DNA of 21,686 nt, taken from contig CABUAL010000002.1 of the NCBI GenBank assembly GCA_902489515.1, positions 1 to 21,686 of the forward strand, in the 5' to 3' direction. The position numbers and the translations under genes are program-made. This DNA is from an uncultured Collinsella sp. (lineage in GTDB: Bacteria > Actinomycetota > Coriobacteriia > Coriobacteriales > Coriobacteriaceae). The notes beneath the pieces were generated by a model that had not been told where the DNA came from, ran no database searches, and worked only from the letters and a program-made list of their open reading frames with translations. Positions 7,164 to 14,418 of the stretch are shown piece by piece. Position 1 is the stretch's first letter. The number at the start of each line of letters is the position of its first letter.

Positions 7164-7865
7164 ATGAACGGTTCTGTTAAACGTGTCATTTTAGGCGAGG
7201 CAATCGTCTTGGTGGCGTGGCTTGTAATTATGTTTGTCTGCCATAACGCGCTGATGAACCCTATCGTCTTTGCTATGTCGCTTGGCTTTGGGGTTTTGGC
7301 TTTTGCGGTGGCTTCGATTTCGGCTACCATGTCCGATAAGCAGTCCACGGTCAAAAGCACGACCGAAATCCATTATTTGCCGATTGCATTCAGCTGCGCC
7401 TTTTTTGTTGTTGCCCTTCTTGCCAATACGTACTTTGCGTTTGTGGCGTATGGGTGGGGCGGCAGCACGATCCCGGTTGTCGCAAACGTTGCTCTTCTCG
7501 TTGTGCTTGTCCTTGTGCAGATGGGTCTTGGCTCCTATGCCCGCCGGGCAGACCAAAAGGTTGCCGCCGTCGCCGCAAAGACGGTTCAAACGGCGCAGTT
7601 CGGATTGTGTGTGGGGCAGCTTCTTGCCGTAGCGGAGGACGCTCAGGTTAAAGCCGAACTCAAAGCGCTCAAGGATGACATCTCCTTTAGTTCCAACATG
7701 TCGCAGCCCCATGTTCAAGAGATCGAGCGACAGTTCTCCGCCGCGCTTGAGGCGGTCTCGAATTCCATGAGTGCCGATGAGCCGGCAGATGTTACGGTTG
7801 GCCTTGTCCATGATGCGCGCAATATCTGGAAAAAGCGCAATGCGGCGCTGACCGCTGTCAAATAA
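7164..7865 (+). CDS. Four-helix membrane protein of the SPFH operon
   Basis: A 233-residue protein with four predicted membrane helices (about 7-27, 33-54, 71-95, 102-124). A soluble helical C-terminal region (about 125-233) follows. It has no signature motif that I recognise. The start is ATG 7164 with AAGGAG upstream, 12 bp after the SPFH stop, so the two are almost certainly translated from the same mRNA. Given that the SPFH protein has no membrane helix of its own, this protein could be its membrane partner; this is an inference from adjacency. Confidence 0.8.
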   Translation: MNGSVKRVILGEAIVLVAWLVIMFVCHNALMNPIVFAMSLGFGVLAFAVASISATMSDKQSTVKSTTEIHYLPIAFSCAFFVVALLANTYFAFVAYGWGGSTIPVVANVALLVVLVLVQMGLGSYARRADQKVAAVAAKTVQTAQFGLCVGQLLAVAEDAQVKAELKALKDDISFSSNMSQPHVQEIERQFSAALEAVSNSMSADEPADVTVGLVHDARNIWKKRNAALTAVK

Positions 7866-7919
7866 GGGCTCGTGCTGCTTTTTGCCAGGGCACTTTGATG
7901 GTTGAAGTGGGGGAAGCTA

Positions 7920-8726
7920 TTGGAAATCAACGGAATAACTTGCGAGGGCTGCGGCAGCACCGATGTCGAATTTGACCCCGCAACTCGAAAGGTTCATTGC
8001 AACCAGTGCGGTCGCGAGATGTACTATTCGCGGGCGCGTCTGGGGGCCACGGGCAAAATCGCGTTTGCCAAGGACAATGCCATCAAGTTTTTTAAGGGCG
8101 GCAACTTCCCGGAGGCCCGCAAATTTGCCGCAGACGTGCTCAATATGATGCAAGACAACGCGGCGGCACAGTTTATGGTTGCGTACTGCGATGAGTTTTG
8201 CGAAGGTCTTTCGGGTTCGATGACGGTTTTCTTTAAAAGGGCCGAAGATATCCCTCTCGAATATGACGAAGTGCGTGACTTGATCGACTTGTTTGAGTCG
8301 ACGCTCTACAACATGCGTGACTTTGAGATTCAGATGGTATCGCTCGTGGTCGCCAATATGCAGAGCATGGAGGATCGGTCTCGACTTGAGAACTTTATCG
8401 ATGCTGTGTGCCCGTTCTGCATAGCACGGTATGCTTCGGAAGACTTTATGACTGCAGAGCGGGAGAGTTTCTATCAAGATATTGCCGCCAACTGCAATAT
8501 ACCCAAAACGTGTCTCGCACTACTCAAGGGCATTAGAGAGAACCCCGGGTCCCCCTATAAAACTGGTTCGTTTGCGTTACGAAGAAGGACTTCGTACTTT
8601 TTCGAACACTATGTGGAGCCAGTCGGGCGCATCGTCAATTCGATGAAGGCAAGCCAATACAAGCAGAAGTTTCTTGTGGCCTATCAGCAGGTGTCCGAGC
8701 AATACCGAAGCATGGCCTCTCAATAA
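7920..8726 (+). CDS. TFIIB-type zinc-ribbon protein with helical repeat region
   Basis: A protein of 268 residues if the TTG at 7920 is used. That start has GGGGGA about 6 bases upstream; a second in-frame TTG at 7902 lacks one. The N-terminal zinc ribbon has C8, C11, C27 and C30 (CEGCGSTDVEFD...VHCNQCGREM), the TFIIB-type spacing. The rest is mostly helical; the stretch NAIKFFKGGNFPEARKFAAD resembles a TPR-like unit. No membrane segment is seen. YdjG in the B. subtilis ydj operon also begins with a TFIIB-type ribbon, which supports a related role. It follows the membrane protein by 54 bp. Confidence 0.78.
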   Translation: MEINGITCEGCGSTDVEFDPATRKVHCNQCGREMYYSRARLGATGKIAFAKDNAIKFFKGGNFPEARKFAADVLNMMQDNAAAQFMVAYCDEFCEGLSGSMTVFFKRAEDIPLEYDEVRDLIDLFESTLYNMRDFEIQMVSLVVANMQSMEDRSRLENFIDAVCPFCIARYASEDFMTAERESFYQDIAANCNIPKTCLALLKGIRENPGSPYKTGSFALRRRTSYFFEHYVEPVGRIVNSMKASQYKQKFLVAYQQVSEQYRSMASQ

Positions 8727-8798
8727 AGCAGATGGCGGGCGCTTGCTCGCTTAAAGCTATTGGATGATCTAAACGGTACAAACTGAAAGGTGGTACAG

Positions 8799-10454
8799 AT
8801 GAGTGATTCGGGATTAGATACTGCCCTTATCGAGCGCAGGATCGCCGCTATTGGAACTAAAGTTGACCAGATGACCACGAAGGTCGATAAGGTCGAATCC
8901 CAAATGGAGGAAGTGCGGAAGGACCTTAAAAAGCTCCGAAAGGACTTTCTCGAGATGATGCTCGAGCAGCGTCGTACCGCCGCACTTGAGCAGGCGACTA
9001 CGGAGCTCGTGAGCGTCCGGCAGGAGATGGACAAGAAGTTCGGCAACTACTCGGTGGTTCGAAACACCATGGTCGGTATTCTCCAGGCAACCGATGCAGC
9101 GCTCGTGCGCAAGGCGACGATTTCGACGGTCTCCGAGGAGTTAATGATCTCTACCCCGGACTACTGGCTGGCACCTGTCCTGGTTGCCCTTGCGGCATGG
9201 ATCAACAACAACCGAGATCTTGCAGAGCGCGCAATACGCGAGGCTGTCAAACGTGACAACGAGCACACGTCGCTTGCGATGGCTCTGATCTGCAGACGTA
9301 ATAACCGCACTGCTACGTGCTACGAATGGCTAGCGCGCTACTTCTCGACGCAAAACGCCGCCCGCATCGATGCCGATGCGATGGTCTACATCGATGCCTA
9401 TATCAACGGCATCTTCGGAACCGACGAAAAGCACCTGTGCGACGACTATATGGCGGGTTGGATCGAGCAGATCAGAAATCAGAGCCCTGAGTTCGAGAAT
9501 GAGCAGTCAGAGTCATGGGCGGAGTACTTTACCGGCTACGAGGAGGATATGAGCTCGAGATATCCGGCGCTCAAGGTGGTGGTCAAGGAGTTTGACTACA
9601 TCAATAAGTATCTCGGTAAAGTCGAGGCAATCGAGAGCATCTCCAATGACTTCGCCGACCTCAGAGCTTCTGATGTTGACGAGAGGACGCTTGCCGAGCA
9701 GGTTGACAGGCATTTGATGGAGCTCGTTAACTCCGATGACTCCAAGGAGCGAAATTTGCGCCGCCAGGAGGAGTATCTTCTTGCGGTCAAGGCATTTGGC
9801 GGAGACGTGGAGCGCGCCCGAGAGCTCGTCAATCGTCGCCGCGATGAGAAGCGTCAGCAGACGATGAACATCATCGACCAGATGACACGCTCGATGCGCG
9901 ACCAGAGTGCGTCTGTGGATGTGCATAAGAAGAAGACTGCAATTCAGTTTTTGGGTTCCTATATCAACGGTGGTTTCAACCGGTATCGCAAGAGCGATAT
10001 CCCCGAATTTCCGCAGGCGATCACCCTCGACTTCGACGGATGGACAAGCAGGGCGGTTACCGGCGATGAGGGCAATGCGCTGCGCGGCGATTATGTTCGC
10101 TATGTCGGTGAAGAGAAGAAAAAGGAGCTCGCTGAGCTTGATGTCAGGGTTGCGAAGGGCAACAAGAGCTACAAGATAGCGGCCGTTGTCCTCGCTGTTT
10201 TGGGAGTAGCTTTCTTTGCGTTTGTAAACCAGGTTATTGGCATTCTGCTACTTGCGGGGGCTGGCTATTGTCTAGTAAAGACGAGCCTCTCGGGCAAGCA
10301 GCGCACTGCGGAGGCAGAAGAGATTGAGGCCAAATACTCCAAACGCATCCAGGAAGGCTGTTCCGAGATCGATCTGGCGCTTAATCAGTGGAAGAGCGCG
10401 AAGGAAGCGGCGGCCGAGCGCAGCGACCTGCTTAAGCTCGATAAGGTTGCCTAG
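8799..10454 (+). CDS. Coiled-coil protein with C-terminal membrane hairpin
   Basis: A 551-residue protein. A heptad-rich coiled coil runs over about 10-80 (KVDQMTTKVDKVESQMEEVR...). A large helical region follows, then two adjacent membrane helices (about 457-477 and 478-496) and a short helical tail. It is therefore likely anchored by its C-terminus, with the coiled coil in the cytoplasm. I do not recognise the family. The start is ATG 8799 with AAAGGTGG at 8786-8793; an in-frame GTG at 8790 overlaps that site and is unlikely. It sits 72 bp after the zinc-ribbon gene, on the same strand. It could occupy the structural slot that the coiled-coil PspA homologue (YdjF) has in the B. subtilis operon, though no PspA similarity is seen. 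Confidence 0.8.
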   Translation: MSDSGLDTALIERRIAAIGTKVDQMTTKVDKVESQMEEVRKDLKKLRKDFLEMMLEQRRTAALEQATTELVSVRQEMDKKFGNYSVVRNTMVGILQATDAALVRKATISTVSEELMISTPDYWLAPVLVALAAWINNNRDLAERAIREAVKRDNEHTSLAMALICRRNNRTATCYEWLARYFSTQNAARIDADAMVYIDAYINGIFGTDEKHLCDDYMAGWIEQIRNQSPEFENEQSESWAEYFTGYEEDMSSRYPALKVVVKEFDYINKYLGKVEAIESISNDFADLRASDVDERTLAEQVDRHLMELVNSDDSKERNLRRQEEYLLAVKAFGGDVERARELVNRRRDEKRQQTMNIIDQMTRSMRDQSASVDVHKKKTAIQFLGSYINGGFNRYRKSDIPEFPQAITLDFDGWTSRAVTGDEGNALRGDYVRYVGEEKKKELAELDVRVAKGNKSYKIAAVVLAVLGVAFFAFVNQVIGILLLAGAGYCLVKTSLSGKQRTAEAEEIEAKYSKRIQEGCSEIDLALNQWKSAKEAAAERSDLLKLDKVA

Positions 10455-10495
10455 CCGATAGGATTGACTCGATAACCATGAATGGAGTGAAATAG

Positions 10496-10687
10496 ATGAC
10501 TGATGATGTGACTGATTTCGACCATAACGATGCTGCGATGCAGGACTTCGATGCATTGAGCGAGCTCGATAGTCTGTTTGAAGAGGACGAGCGACTGAAG
10601 CAAGCTGAGAACAATGTTTTGACTCAAAATCTCTCAGGCTTTGCAAACTGCTTTCCCGATTGGGATTTGCATCCGCCGGTAGCGTAG
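10496..10687 (+). CDS. Small acidic protein ending in a FPDWDLHPP tail
   Basis: A 63-residue protein with 16 Asp/Glu against one Arg and one Lys. The acidic N-terminal half (1-32) is followed by a short amphipathic helix and the C-terminal motif FPDWDLHPPVA (53-63). A good ribosome site (GGAG, 10484-10487) precedes the ATG, and the gene sits 41 bp after the coiled-coil gene and just upstream of a terminator, so it looks like the real last gene of the operon. The tail looks like a short linear binding motif. No family is known to me. Confidence 0.6.
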   Translation: MTDDVTDFDHNDAAMQDFDALSELDSLFEEDERLKQAENNVLTQNLSGFANCFPDWDLHPPVA

Positions 10688-10720
10688 AAAAGCGCTTGAA
10701 ACACAAGCTGCGATCATTTG

Positions 10721-10736
10721 GAAACATCGATGTTTC
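10721..10736. promoter_or_regulatory. Perfect 16-bp palindrome
   Basis: GAAACATCGATGTTTC is its own reverse complement. It lies between the stop codon at 10687 and the terminator at 10738. It is a possible protein-binding site or part of a composite 3' structure. Confidence 0.4.
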
Positions 10737-10737
10737 T

Positions 10738-10769
10738 GCGGGCTAGAAGCCATGGGGCTTTTGGCCCGC
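10738..10769 (+). terminator. Terminator of the SPFH operon
   Basis: GCGGGC plus TAGAAGCC (10738-10751) pairs with GGCTTTTG plus GCCCGC (10756-10769), a 14-bp stem with a few wobble pairs and a 4-base loop. It is followed by TGTCTTTC, a weak T-tract. It lies about 50 bp after the last gene of the operon. Confidence 0.6.
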
Positions 10770-10888
10770 TGTCTTTCATATGCTGGTCGGCGGCATAGGG
10801 CATCAACCGTATTCTAGGTTCTTGGAAGCCAAGCCGACTTGCTTCGGATCGGGCGCTACACCAACTTTCTCGACACTACCAATCTGAC

Positions 10889-10921
10889 AGGGCCTCGTCC
10901 GTGCTCGGGCGGGGCCCTTTT
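10889..10921 (+). terminator. Strong intrinsic terminator with no assigned gene
   Basis: AGGGCCTCGTCCG (10889-10901) pairs over 13 bp, two of them G-U, with 10906-10918 around the loop TGCT, and is followed by TTTTGTGT. It is stronger than the preceding operon terminator. Either it is a second terminator for the operon, or it ends a small transcript from the stretch 10770-10888. Confidence 0.8.
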
Positions 10922-10954
10922 GTGTGGCCTAAAAGGTTTGCTATACTGCTAGCA
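10920..10954 (+). promoter_or_regulatory. Promoter of the toxin-antitoxin operon
   Basis: TTGTGT (10920-10925) and TATACT (10942-10947) are separated by 16 bp. TGCTAGCA (10947-10954), a palindrome, overlaps the start region and could be the operator for the ribbon-helix-helix antitoxin, which normally represses its own operon. The operator is inferred from position and symmetry. Confidence 0.55.
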
Positions 10955-10971
10955 CGTAGGAAGGAGCCGCT

Positions 10972-11316
10972 ATGGGTACGGCAATGGTGCAGCTCAACAC
11001 ACGAATCGATCCTATGCTCAAGGCTGGTGGCGATGCGGTCCTGACTCGCAATGGATTGGGGCCGAGTGATGCCATTCGCGCGCTTTGGGCCTATCTTGTC
11101 GAGCATCAAGCGTTGCCGGGATTTATGCTGGCGGATAAGCGTGAGCTGCCCCGCGCGAAGAGCCTTGCCGAGCAGGGGTGTGGGCTAGCTTTTTCCTCGT
11201 TGGGGCTAAGCGCTTCGGATTTTGCGCCAGCTGAATCGTCTGCGGAAGACTGGGATGCCGTATGCGATGATATGTATGACGCGATGATTGCCGACATGGA
11301 GGCGAATTGCCGATGA
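10972..11316 (+). CDS. RelB/DinJ-like ribbon-helix-helix antitoxin
   Basis: A 114-residue protein. The N-terminal MVQLNTRIDPMLK...AVLTRNGLGPSDAIRALWAYLVEHQALPGF (5 to about 51) is the beta-strand plus two helices of the RelB/DinJ family, which forms DNA-binding dimers. The C-terminal half is the expected flexible part that binds and neutralises the toxin. The start is ATG 10972 with GGAAGGAG upstream. It overlaps the toxin gene by four bases (ATGA), the usual translational coupling. Pairing with a PIN toxin rather than a RelE/YafQ toxin is notable. Confidence 0.88.
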   Translation: MGTAMVQLNTRIDPMLKAGGDAVLTRNGLGPSDAIRALWAYLVEHQALPGFMLADKRELPRAKSLAEQGCGLAFSSLGLSASDFAPAESSAEDWDAVCDDMYDAMIADMEANCR

Positions 11317-11780
11317 TCGAGGCAAAGCGCCTGCTTGTGGATACGAATGTGTGGCTTGATTATTACCTGCAAGAGGGGGCATTCGACGAAGCGAAGCACC
11401 TGGTGGAGCTTGCCGAGGCGGGAAAGATTGACCTTCTGTACGCGCCAACGACGGCAAAGGATGTGTTCTACATTTTGCCTCGGCGTCTAGCTCGGCGGAA
11501 CGCGAACGGAGTCAACGTGTCGTTTGCTCCGGCATCATGGGCCTGTATCGAGCATATGATGCAGGTGGCAACGGCTTCTCCGCTTTCGTTGGCGGAGTGC
11601 GAGATGGCACGAATGCTTGGCAAGCGTATGCCGGATCTTGAAGACAACCTCATCATCGCCTCGGGCGAGACGGCGGATGTTGACTATATGGTCACGAGTG
11701 ACCGACGCATGCTGGAGGCAATGCCTGAGGTGTGCCTGACGCCTGCCCGTGCTCTCGAGCTGATTGGAATTCTCAACTGA
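11313..11780 (+). CDS. PIN-domain ribonuclease toxin
   Basis: A 155-residue protein. The PIN fold is shown by LLVDTNVWLDYYL (D10 as first acidic residue), LEDNLIIASG (D111), and the last acidic site in YMVTSDRRML (D130). D50 in TAKDVFYIL may be the other acidic residue. PIN toxins are Mg-dependent RNases that cut tRNA or rRNA. The start is ATG 11313, overlapping the antitoxin stop, with GGAGG at 11298-11302; an in-frame TTG at 11307 is less likely. All core acids seem present, so it should be active. Confidence 0.88.
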   Translation: MIEAKRLLVDTNVWLDYYLQEGAFDEAKHLVELAEAGKIDLLYAPTTAKDVFYILPRRLARRNANGVNVSFAPASWACIEHMMQVATASPLSLAECEMARMLGKRMPDLEDNLIIASGETADVDYMVTSDRRMLEAMPEVCLTPARALELIGILN

Positions 11781-11845
11781 TCTTGCCCGTTTCGTTTCGC
11801 TATCATATTGAGCATTATGGCTCTCATGCAATTTTGGAGGACGGA

Positions 11846-12310
11846 ATGGCGGATAACGAAGCGCTGTTTACGCCTGAGCTGGTGTTTTTTGATTGGGAGT
11901 GCGCGGCGCCGGATGAGGTGTTTGCGCAGCTCGAGGACGAGCTCGCCCCGCGCGGCTACATTGCGCCCGGTTGGCTCGACGCCGTCCGCACACGCGAGGG
12001 CGCTTATCCCACGGGGCTTGCCATGCCGGCGGCTAACATCGCTATCCCGCATACCGACCCGGGGTTTGTGGCTAAGCCCTATATTGCCGTGGTAAAGCCT
12101 GCCGCGCCTGTGACGTTTAACGCGATGGCGGGCATGGGCGCTCCGGTGCCGGCGCAGATCATCGTCAACCTGGGTATTTCCGAGCCGGGCGGTCAGGTCG
12201 AGGCCCTGCAGGCGCTCATGAATATCTTTATGGACGCCGACGCCGCAGCCGATGTTCTCGGCCAGACCACGCCCCAGGGCATGGTCGACGCCATCCGCCG
12301 CCACTTCTAA
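11846..12310 (+). CDS. PTS sugar transporter subunit IIA (fructose/galactitol type)
   Basis: A 154-residue stand-alone EIIA domain of the mannitol/fructose (PTS_EIIA_2) family. The phosphorylated histidine is H69 in IAIPHTDPG. It accepts phosphate from HPr and passes it to an EIIB domain. No EIIB or EIIC gene lies nearby, so it serves a transporter encoded elsewhere or has a regulatory role. The start is ATG 11846 with GGAGG at 11836-11840; an upstream in-frame ATG at 11732 lies within the toxin gene and lacks a ribosome site. GatA-like by length and motif. Confidence 0.88.
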   Translation: MADNEALFTPELVFFDWECAAPDEVFAQLEDELAPRGYIAPGWLDAVRTREGAYPTGLAMPAANIAIPHTDPGFVAKPYIAVVKPAAPVTFNAMAGMGAPVPAQIIVNLGISEPGGQVEALQALMNIFMDADAAADVLGQTTPQGMVDAIRRHF

Positions 12311-12375
12311 GGTGGCAGTTAGACCTGTCCCCTTTGCACCAAAATGGTGCAGATTAACCTGTCCCCCATGCACCA
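12311..12375. repeat. Two-unit hairpin element with GGGGACAGG loop core
   Basis: The minus strand carries two copies of the core GGGGACAGG (plus strand CCTGTCCCC at 12324-12332 and 12358-12366). TGCACCA (12335-12341), TGGTGCA (12345-12351) and TGCACCA (12369-12375) can pair in alternative ways, and the second copy of the core lies in the loop of the last pair. A less perfect half arm GGTGGCA is at 12311-12317. It is a member of the dispersed family described in the findings. It directly follows the EIIA stop codon. Confidence 0.6.
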
Positions 12376-12442
12376 GGTGTGTCGCGGGGGCTGCGTTGTG
12401 ACACAATGGCGTTTGTTCGATTCGTGATGCGAAAGGCCAAAC

Positions 12443-13666
12443 ATGGCAAACAAGAAAAAGAACCCCGAGGTCGCGCCGACGTCCGAGCAACGGTCCCGCG
12501 CCGCCTCCAGCTCTCGCAAGAAGCAGCGCAAGACCTATGTGTCCAAGACCGTCAAGATTGTCCTGGTGGTCATCGGCGTGCTGGCGATGCTGCTCTCCGT
12601 CTCGGCCATGGCGTGCTCCGGCCTGATGTCGCAGACCGAAAGCGCCAGCTCGGGCTATAAGCTCACCGGTGGCGTGGCTGCCACTATCAACGGCACCAAC
12701 CTCACCGAGGACACCGTGACCAAGCAGATTATGAGCATGCGCACGTCCTATGGCTACACCAAGGACAAGGACTGGGCGCAGTACCTGGTCGACAATGACC
12801 TCACGCCCAAGAAGTACCGCAAGCAGCTCATCGACTCCTACACGCAGCAGATTCTGCTTCAGCAGGCGCAGAAGGAAAACGGCGTGACGGTGTCGGACGA
12901 GGAGGTCGAGAAGGCTTGGAAGGACGCGTGCAAGAGCGCGGGCGGCGCCAAGACCTTTAAGAAGACGCTTAAGACCTACGGCTACACCGAGGACACCTAC
13001 AAGGATTCGCTCAAGGAGAGCCTGGCGCAGCAGAAGCTCAAGGATGCCGTGGCACCCACCAGCAAGCCCAAGGACAGCGAGATTGTCGATTACATCAACG
13101 AAAACCTGTCCAGCTACAACGACGCCCGCCGCTCGTCGAACATTCTGATCAAGGTTGATTCCGACGCTTCCGACGAGGACAAGGCTGCCGCCAAGGCCAA
13201 GGCGCAGGAGTGCCTGGACAAGATCAACTCCGGTGAGCTGAGCTTTGAGGACGCCGTTGAGCAGTACTCCGAGGACACCGGTTCCAAGGAGAAGAAGGGC
13301 GATGTGGGCTGGGATAAGCTTACCACCTTCGTCGACAGCTACCAGACGGCGCTCGAGGGGCTCAACAAGGGCGACGTGAGCGACGTGGTCGAGTCGACGT
13401 ACGGTTACCATGTCATCAAGTGCACCGACTACTTCCATGTCGATAATCAGGTTGATGATATCAACCAGGTGCCCAAGGCCATCAAGAAGTATGTCTCCAA
13501 CGTGGTGAAGACGCAGGCGGCCAGCACCGCGTACAGCGAGTGGCTAGAGCAGTACAAGAAGGATGCCGACATCACCGTTAATCCCATGCCCAAGGACGTA
13601 CCCTATAACGTGAGTCTGAAGGGCGTCACCAAGAGCTCGACCGACGATTCGTCGACGACTGAGTAA
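12443..13666 (+). CDS. PrsA/SurA-like foldase with parvulin peptidyl-prolyl isomerase domain
   Basis: A 407-residue protein that helps secreted proteins fold outside the cytoplasmic membrane. A Lys/Arg-rich N-terminus (1-38) is followed by one hydrophobic segment (about 36-57). The SurA-like helical chaperone part spans about 75-205. The parvulin domain spans about 225-330, from RRSSNILIKV to YGYHVIKCTDY, with the typical FEDAVEQYSEDTGSKEKKGDVGW core. The C-terminal helix wraps back as in PrsA. AMAC58 lies at the end of the hydrophobic segment, but the -3 residue is Ala, so a lipoprotein anchor is uncertain; it may stay as a membrane-anchored protein. The start is ATG 12443 with GAAAGG upstream. 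Confidence 0.88.
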   Translation: MANKKKNPEVAPTSEQRSRAASSSRKKQRKTYVSKTVKIVLVVIGVLAMLLSVSAMACSGLMSQTESASSGYKLTGGVAATINGTNLTEDTVTKQIMSMRTSYGYTKDKDWAQYLVDNDLTPKKYRKQLIDSYTQQILLQQAQKENGVTVSDEEVEKAWKDACKSAGGAKTFKKTLKTYGYTEDTYKDSLKESLAQQKLKDAVAPTSKPKDSEIVDYINENLSSYNDARRSSNILIKVDSDASDEDKAAAKAKAQECLDKINSGELSFEDAVEQYSEDTGSKEKKGDVGWDKLTTFVDSYQTALEGLNKGDVSDVVESTYGYHVIKCTDYFHVDNQVDDINQVPKAIKKYVSNVVKTQAASTAYSEWLEQYKKDADITVNPMPKDVPYNVSLKGVTKSSTDDSSTTE

Positions 13667-13671
13667 TCATG

Positions 13672-13697
13672 GGGCGGTGCTCGCACGAGTGCCGCCC
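13672..13697 (+). other. Intergenic hairpin between foldase and yqeY-like gene
   Basis: GGGCGGTGCTCG pairs with CGAGTGCCGCCC over 12 bp, two of them G-U, with a CA centre. No T-run follows, so it is not a full terminator; it may protect the foldase mRNA or attenuate read-through to the 13721 gene. Confidence 0.5.
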
Positions 13698-13720
13698 ACG
13701 CTATTAGAGAGGATTTGCAG

Positions 13721-14164
13721 ATGACCAACGAAGAGCTGCAGAAAGAAATGATCGCGGCCATGAAGGCCAAGGACAAGGTTCGCCTGTCCATCATTCGCCA
13801 GGTCAAGGCCGAGGTGAAGAATATCGAGGTTAACGAGCGCCGCGATGTGACCGAGGAAGACGTCAACAGCATGATCAAGCGCCTGATCAAGCAGACGAGC
13901 GAGACGCTGGAGATGTCCATCAAGGCCGGCACCGACCAGGAGCGTACCGACAACCTGACCGAGCAGGTCAAGATCCTGGAGAGCCTGCTGCCCGCGCAGG
14001 TTTCGGGCGAGGAGCTCGAGGCCCTGATCGAGCAGGTTATCGCCGAGCTGGGCGCCACGTCCAAGAAGCAGATGGGCCAGGTCATGGGTGCCCTGGGCAA
14101 GGCCACCGGCGGCAACTTCGATAAGCCGGCCGCAGCAAAGATCGTCGGAGCAAAGCTGGCTTAA
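13721..14164 (+). CDS. GatB/YqeY domain protein
   Basis: A 147-residue protein of the YqeY family, homologous to the tail domain of the amidotransferase subunit GatB that binds tRNA. The sequence has the family pattern: MTNEELQKEMIAAMKAKDKVRLSIIRQ at the start, LLPAQVSGEELEALI in the middle and KKQMGQVMGALGK near the end. The stand-alone family has no proven function. The start is ATG 13721 with AGAGAGGA at 13706-13713; an in-frame TTG at 13715 is too close to that site. It is followed by an intrinsic terminator. Confidence 0.9.
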   Translation: MTNEELQKEMIAAMKAKDKVRLSIIRQVKAEVKNIEVNERRDVTEEDVNSMIKRLIKQTSETLEMSIKAGTDQERTDNLTEQVKILESLLPAQVSGEELEALIEQVIAELGATSKKQMGQVMGALGKATGGNFDKPAAAKIVGAKLA

Positions 14165-14190
14165 GGGCCGAGCGGTACATAGTTGATGTT

Positions 14191-14224
14191 AAGGGGACGT
14201 GACCATTGCGGTCGCGCCCTTTTT
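14191..14224 (+). terminator. Terminator of the yqeY-like gene
   Basis: AAGGG and CGTGACC pair with GGTCGCG and CCCTT around the loop ATTG, with a small GA bulge. A run of five T (14220-14224) follows. It lies 26 bp after the stop codon. Confidence 0.75.
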
Positions 14225-14256
14225 GTTGGCCGATGAAGGGCGCCTCCCCTGGCTGG

Positions 14257-14301
14257 TCATTGGGCACTCATTGGGGACAGGCTTAAATGAGTGCCCAATG
14301 A
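14257..14301. repeat. Perfect 16-bp-stem hairpin with GGGGACAGGCTTA loop
   Basis: 14257-14272 and 14286-14301 are perfect inverted repeats (TCATTGGGCACTCATT type). The 13-base loop is GGGGACAGGCTTA. It is the cleanest single-unit member of the hairpin family and lies between the yqeY terminator and the ABC operon. Confidence 0.75.
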
Positions 14302-14377
14302 GCGCCAACGAGCAGGTGGAAGGTTGCGGGTTCTTTACGGGAATGTAGTGTGGGCTGCGGAAACGCGGTTCTTTCCG

Positions 14378-14383
14378 TACAAT
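14378..14383 (+). promoter_or_regulatory. Possible -10 of the amino-acid ABC operon
   Basis: TACAAT at 14378-14383, about 35 bp before the start codon. No good -35 is visible at 16-18 bp, so the call is weak. Confidence 0.35.
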
Positions 14384-14418
14384 AGTGCAACTCGTGTAAA
14401 CGCAGGGAAGGGACATTC

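Noticed and set aside
10820..10872. Possible tRNA fragment around CTTGGAAGCCAAG...CTACACCA
   Set aside because: The CCA-like end and a small hairpin are present, but no T-arm or acceptor pairing could be built.
11684..13438. Long open frame on the minus strand opposite the toxin, EIIA and foldase genes
   Set aside because: The plus-strand genes have clear family motifs and ribosome sites; the minus-strand protein is low complexity (Leu/Val/Gly/His rich), as expected for the mirror of high-GC coding DNA.
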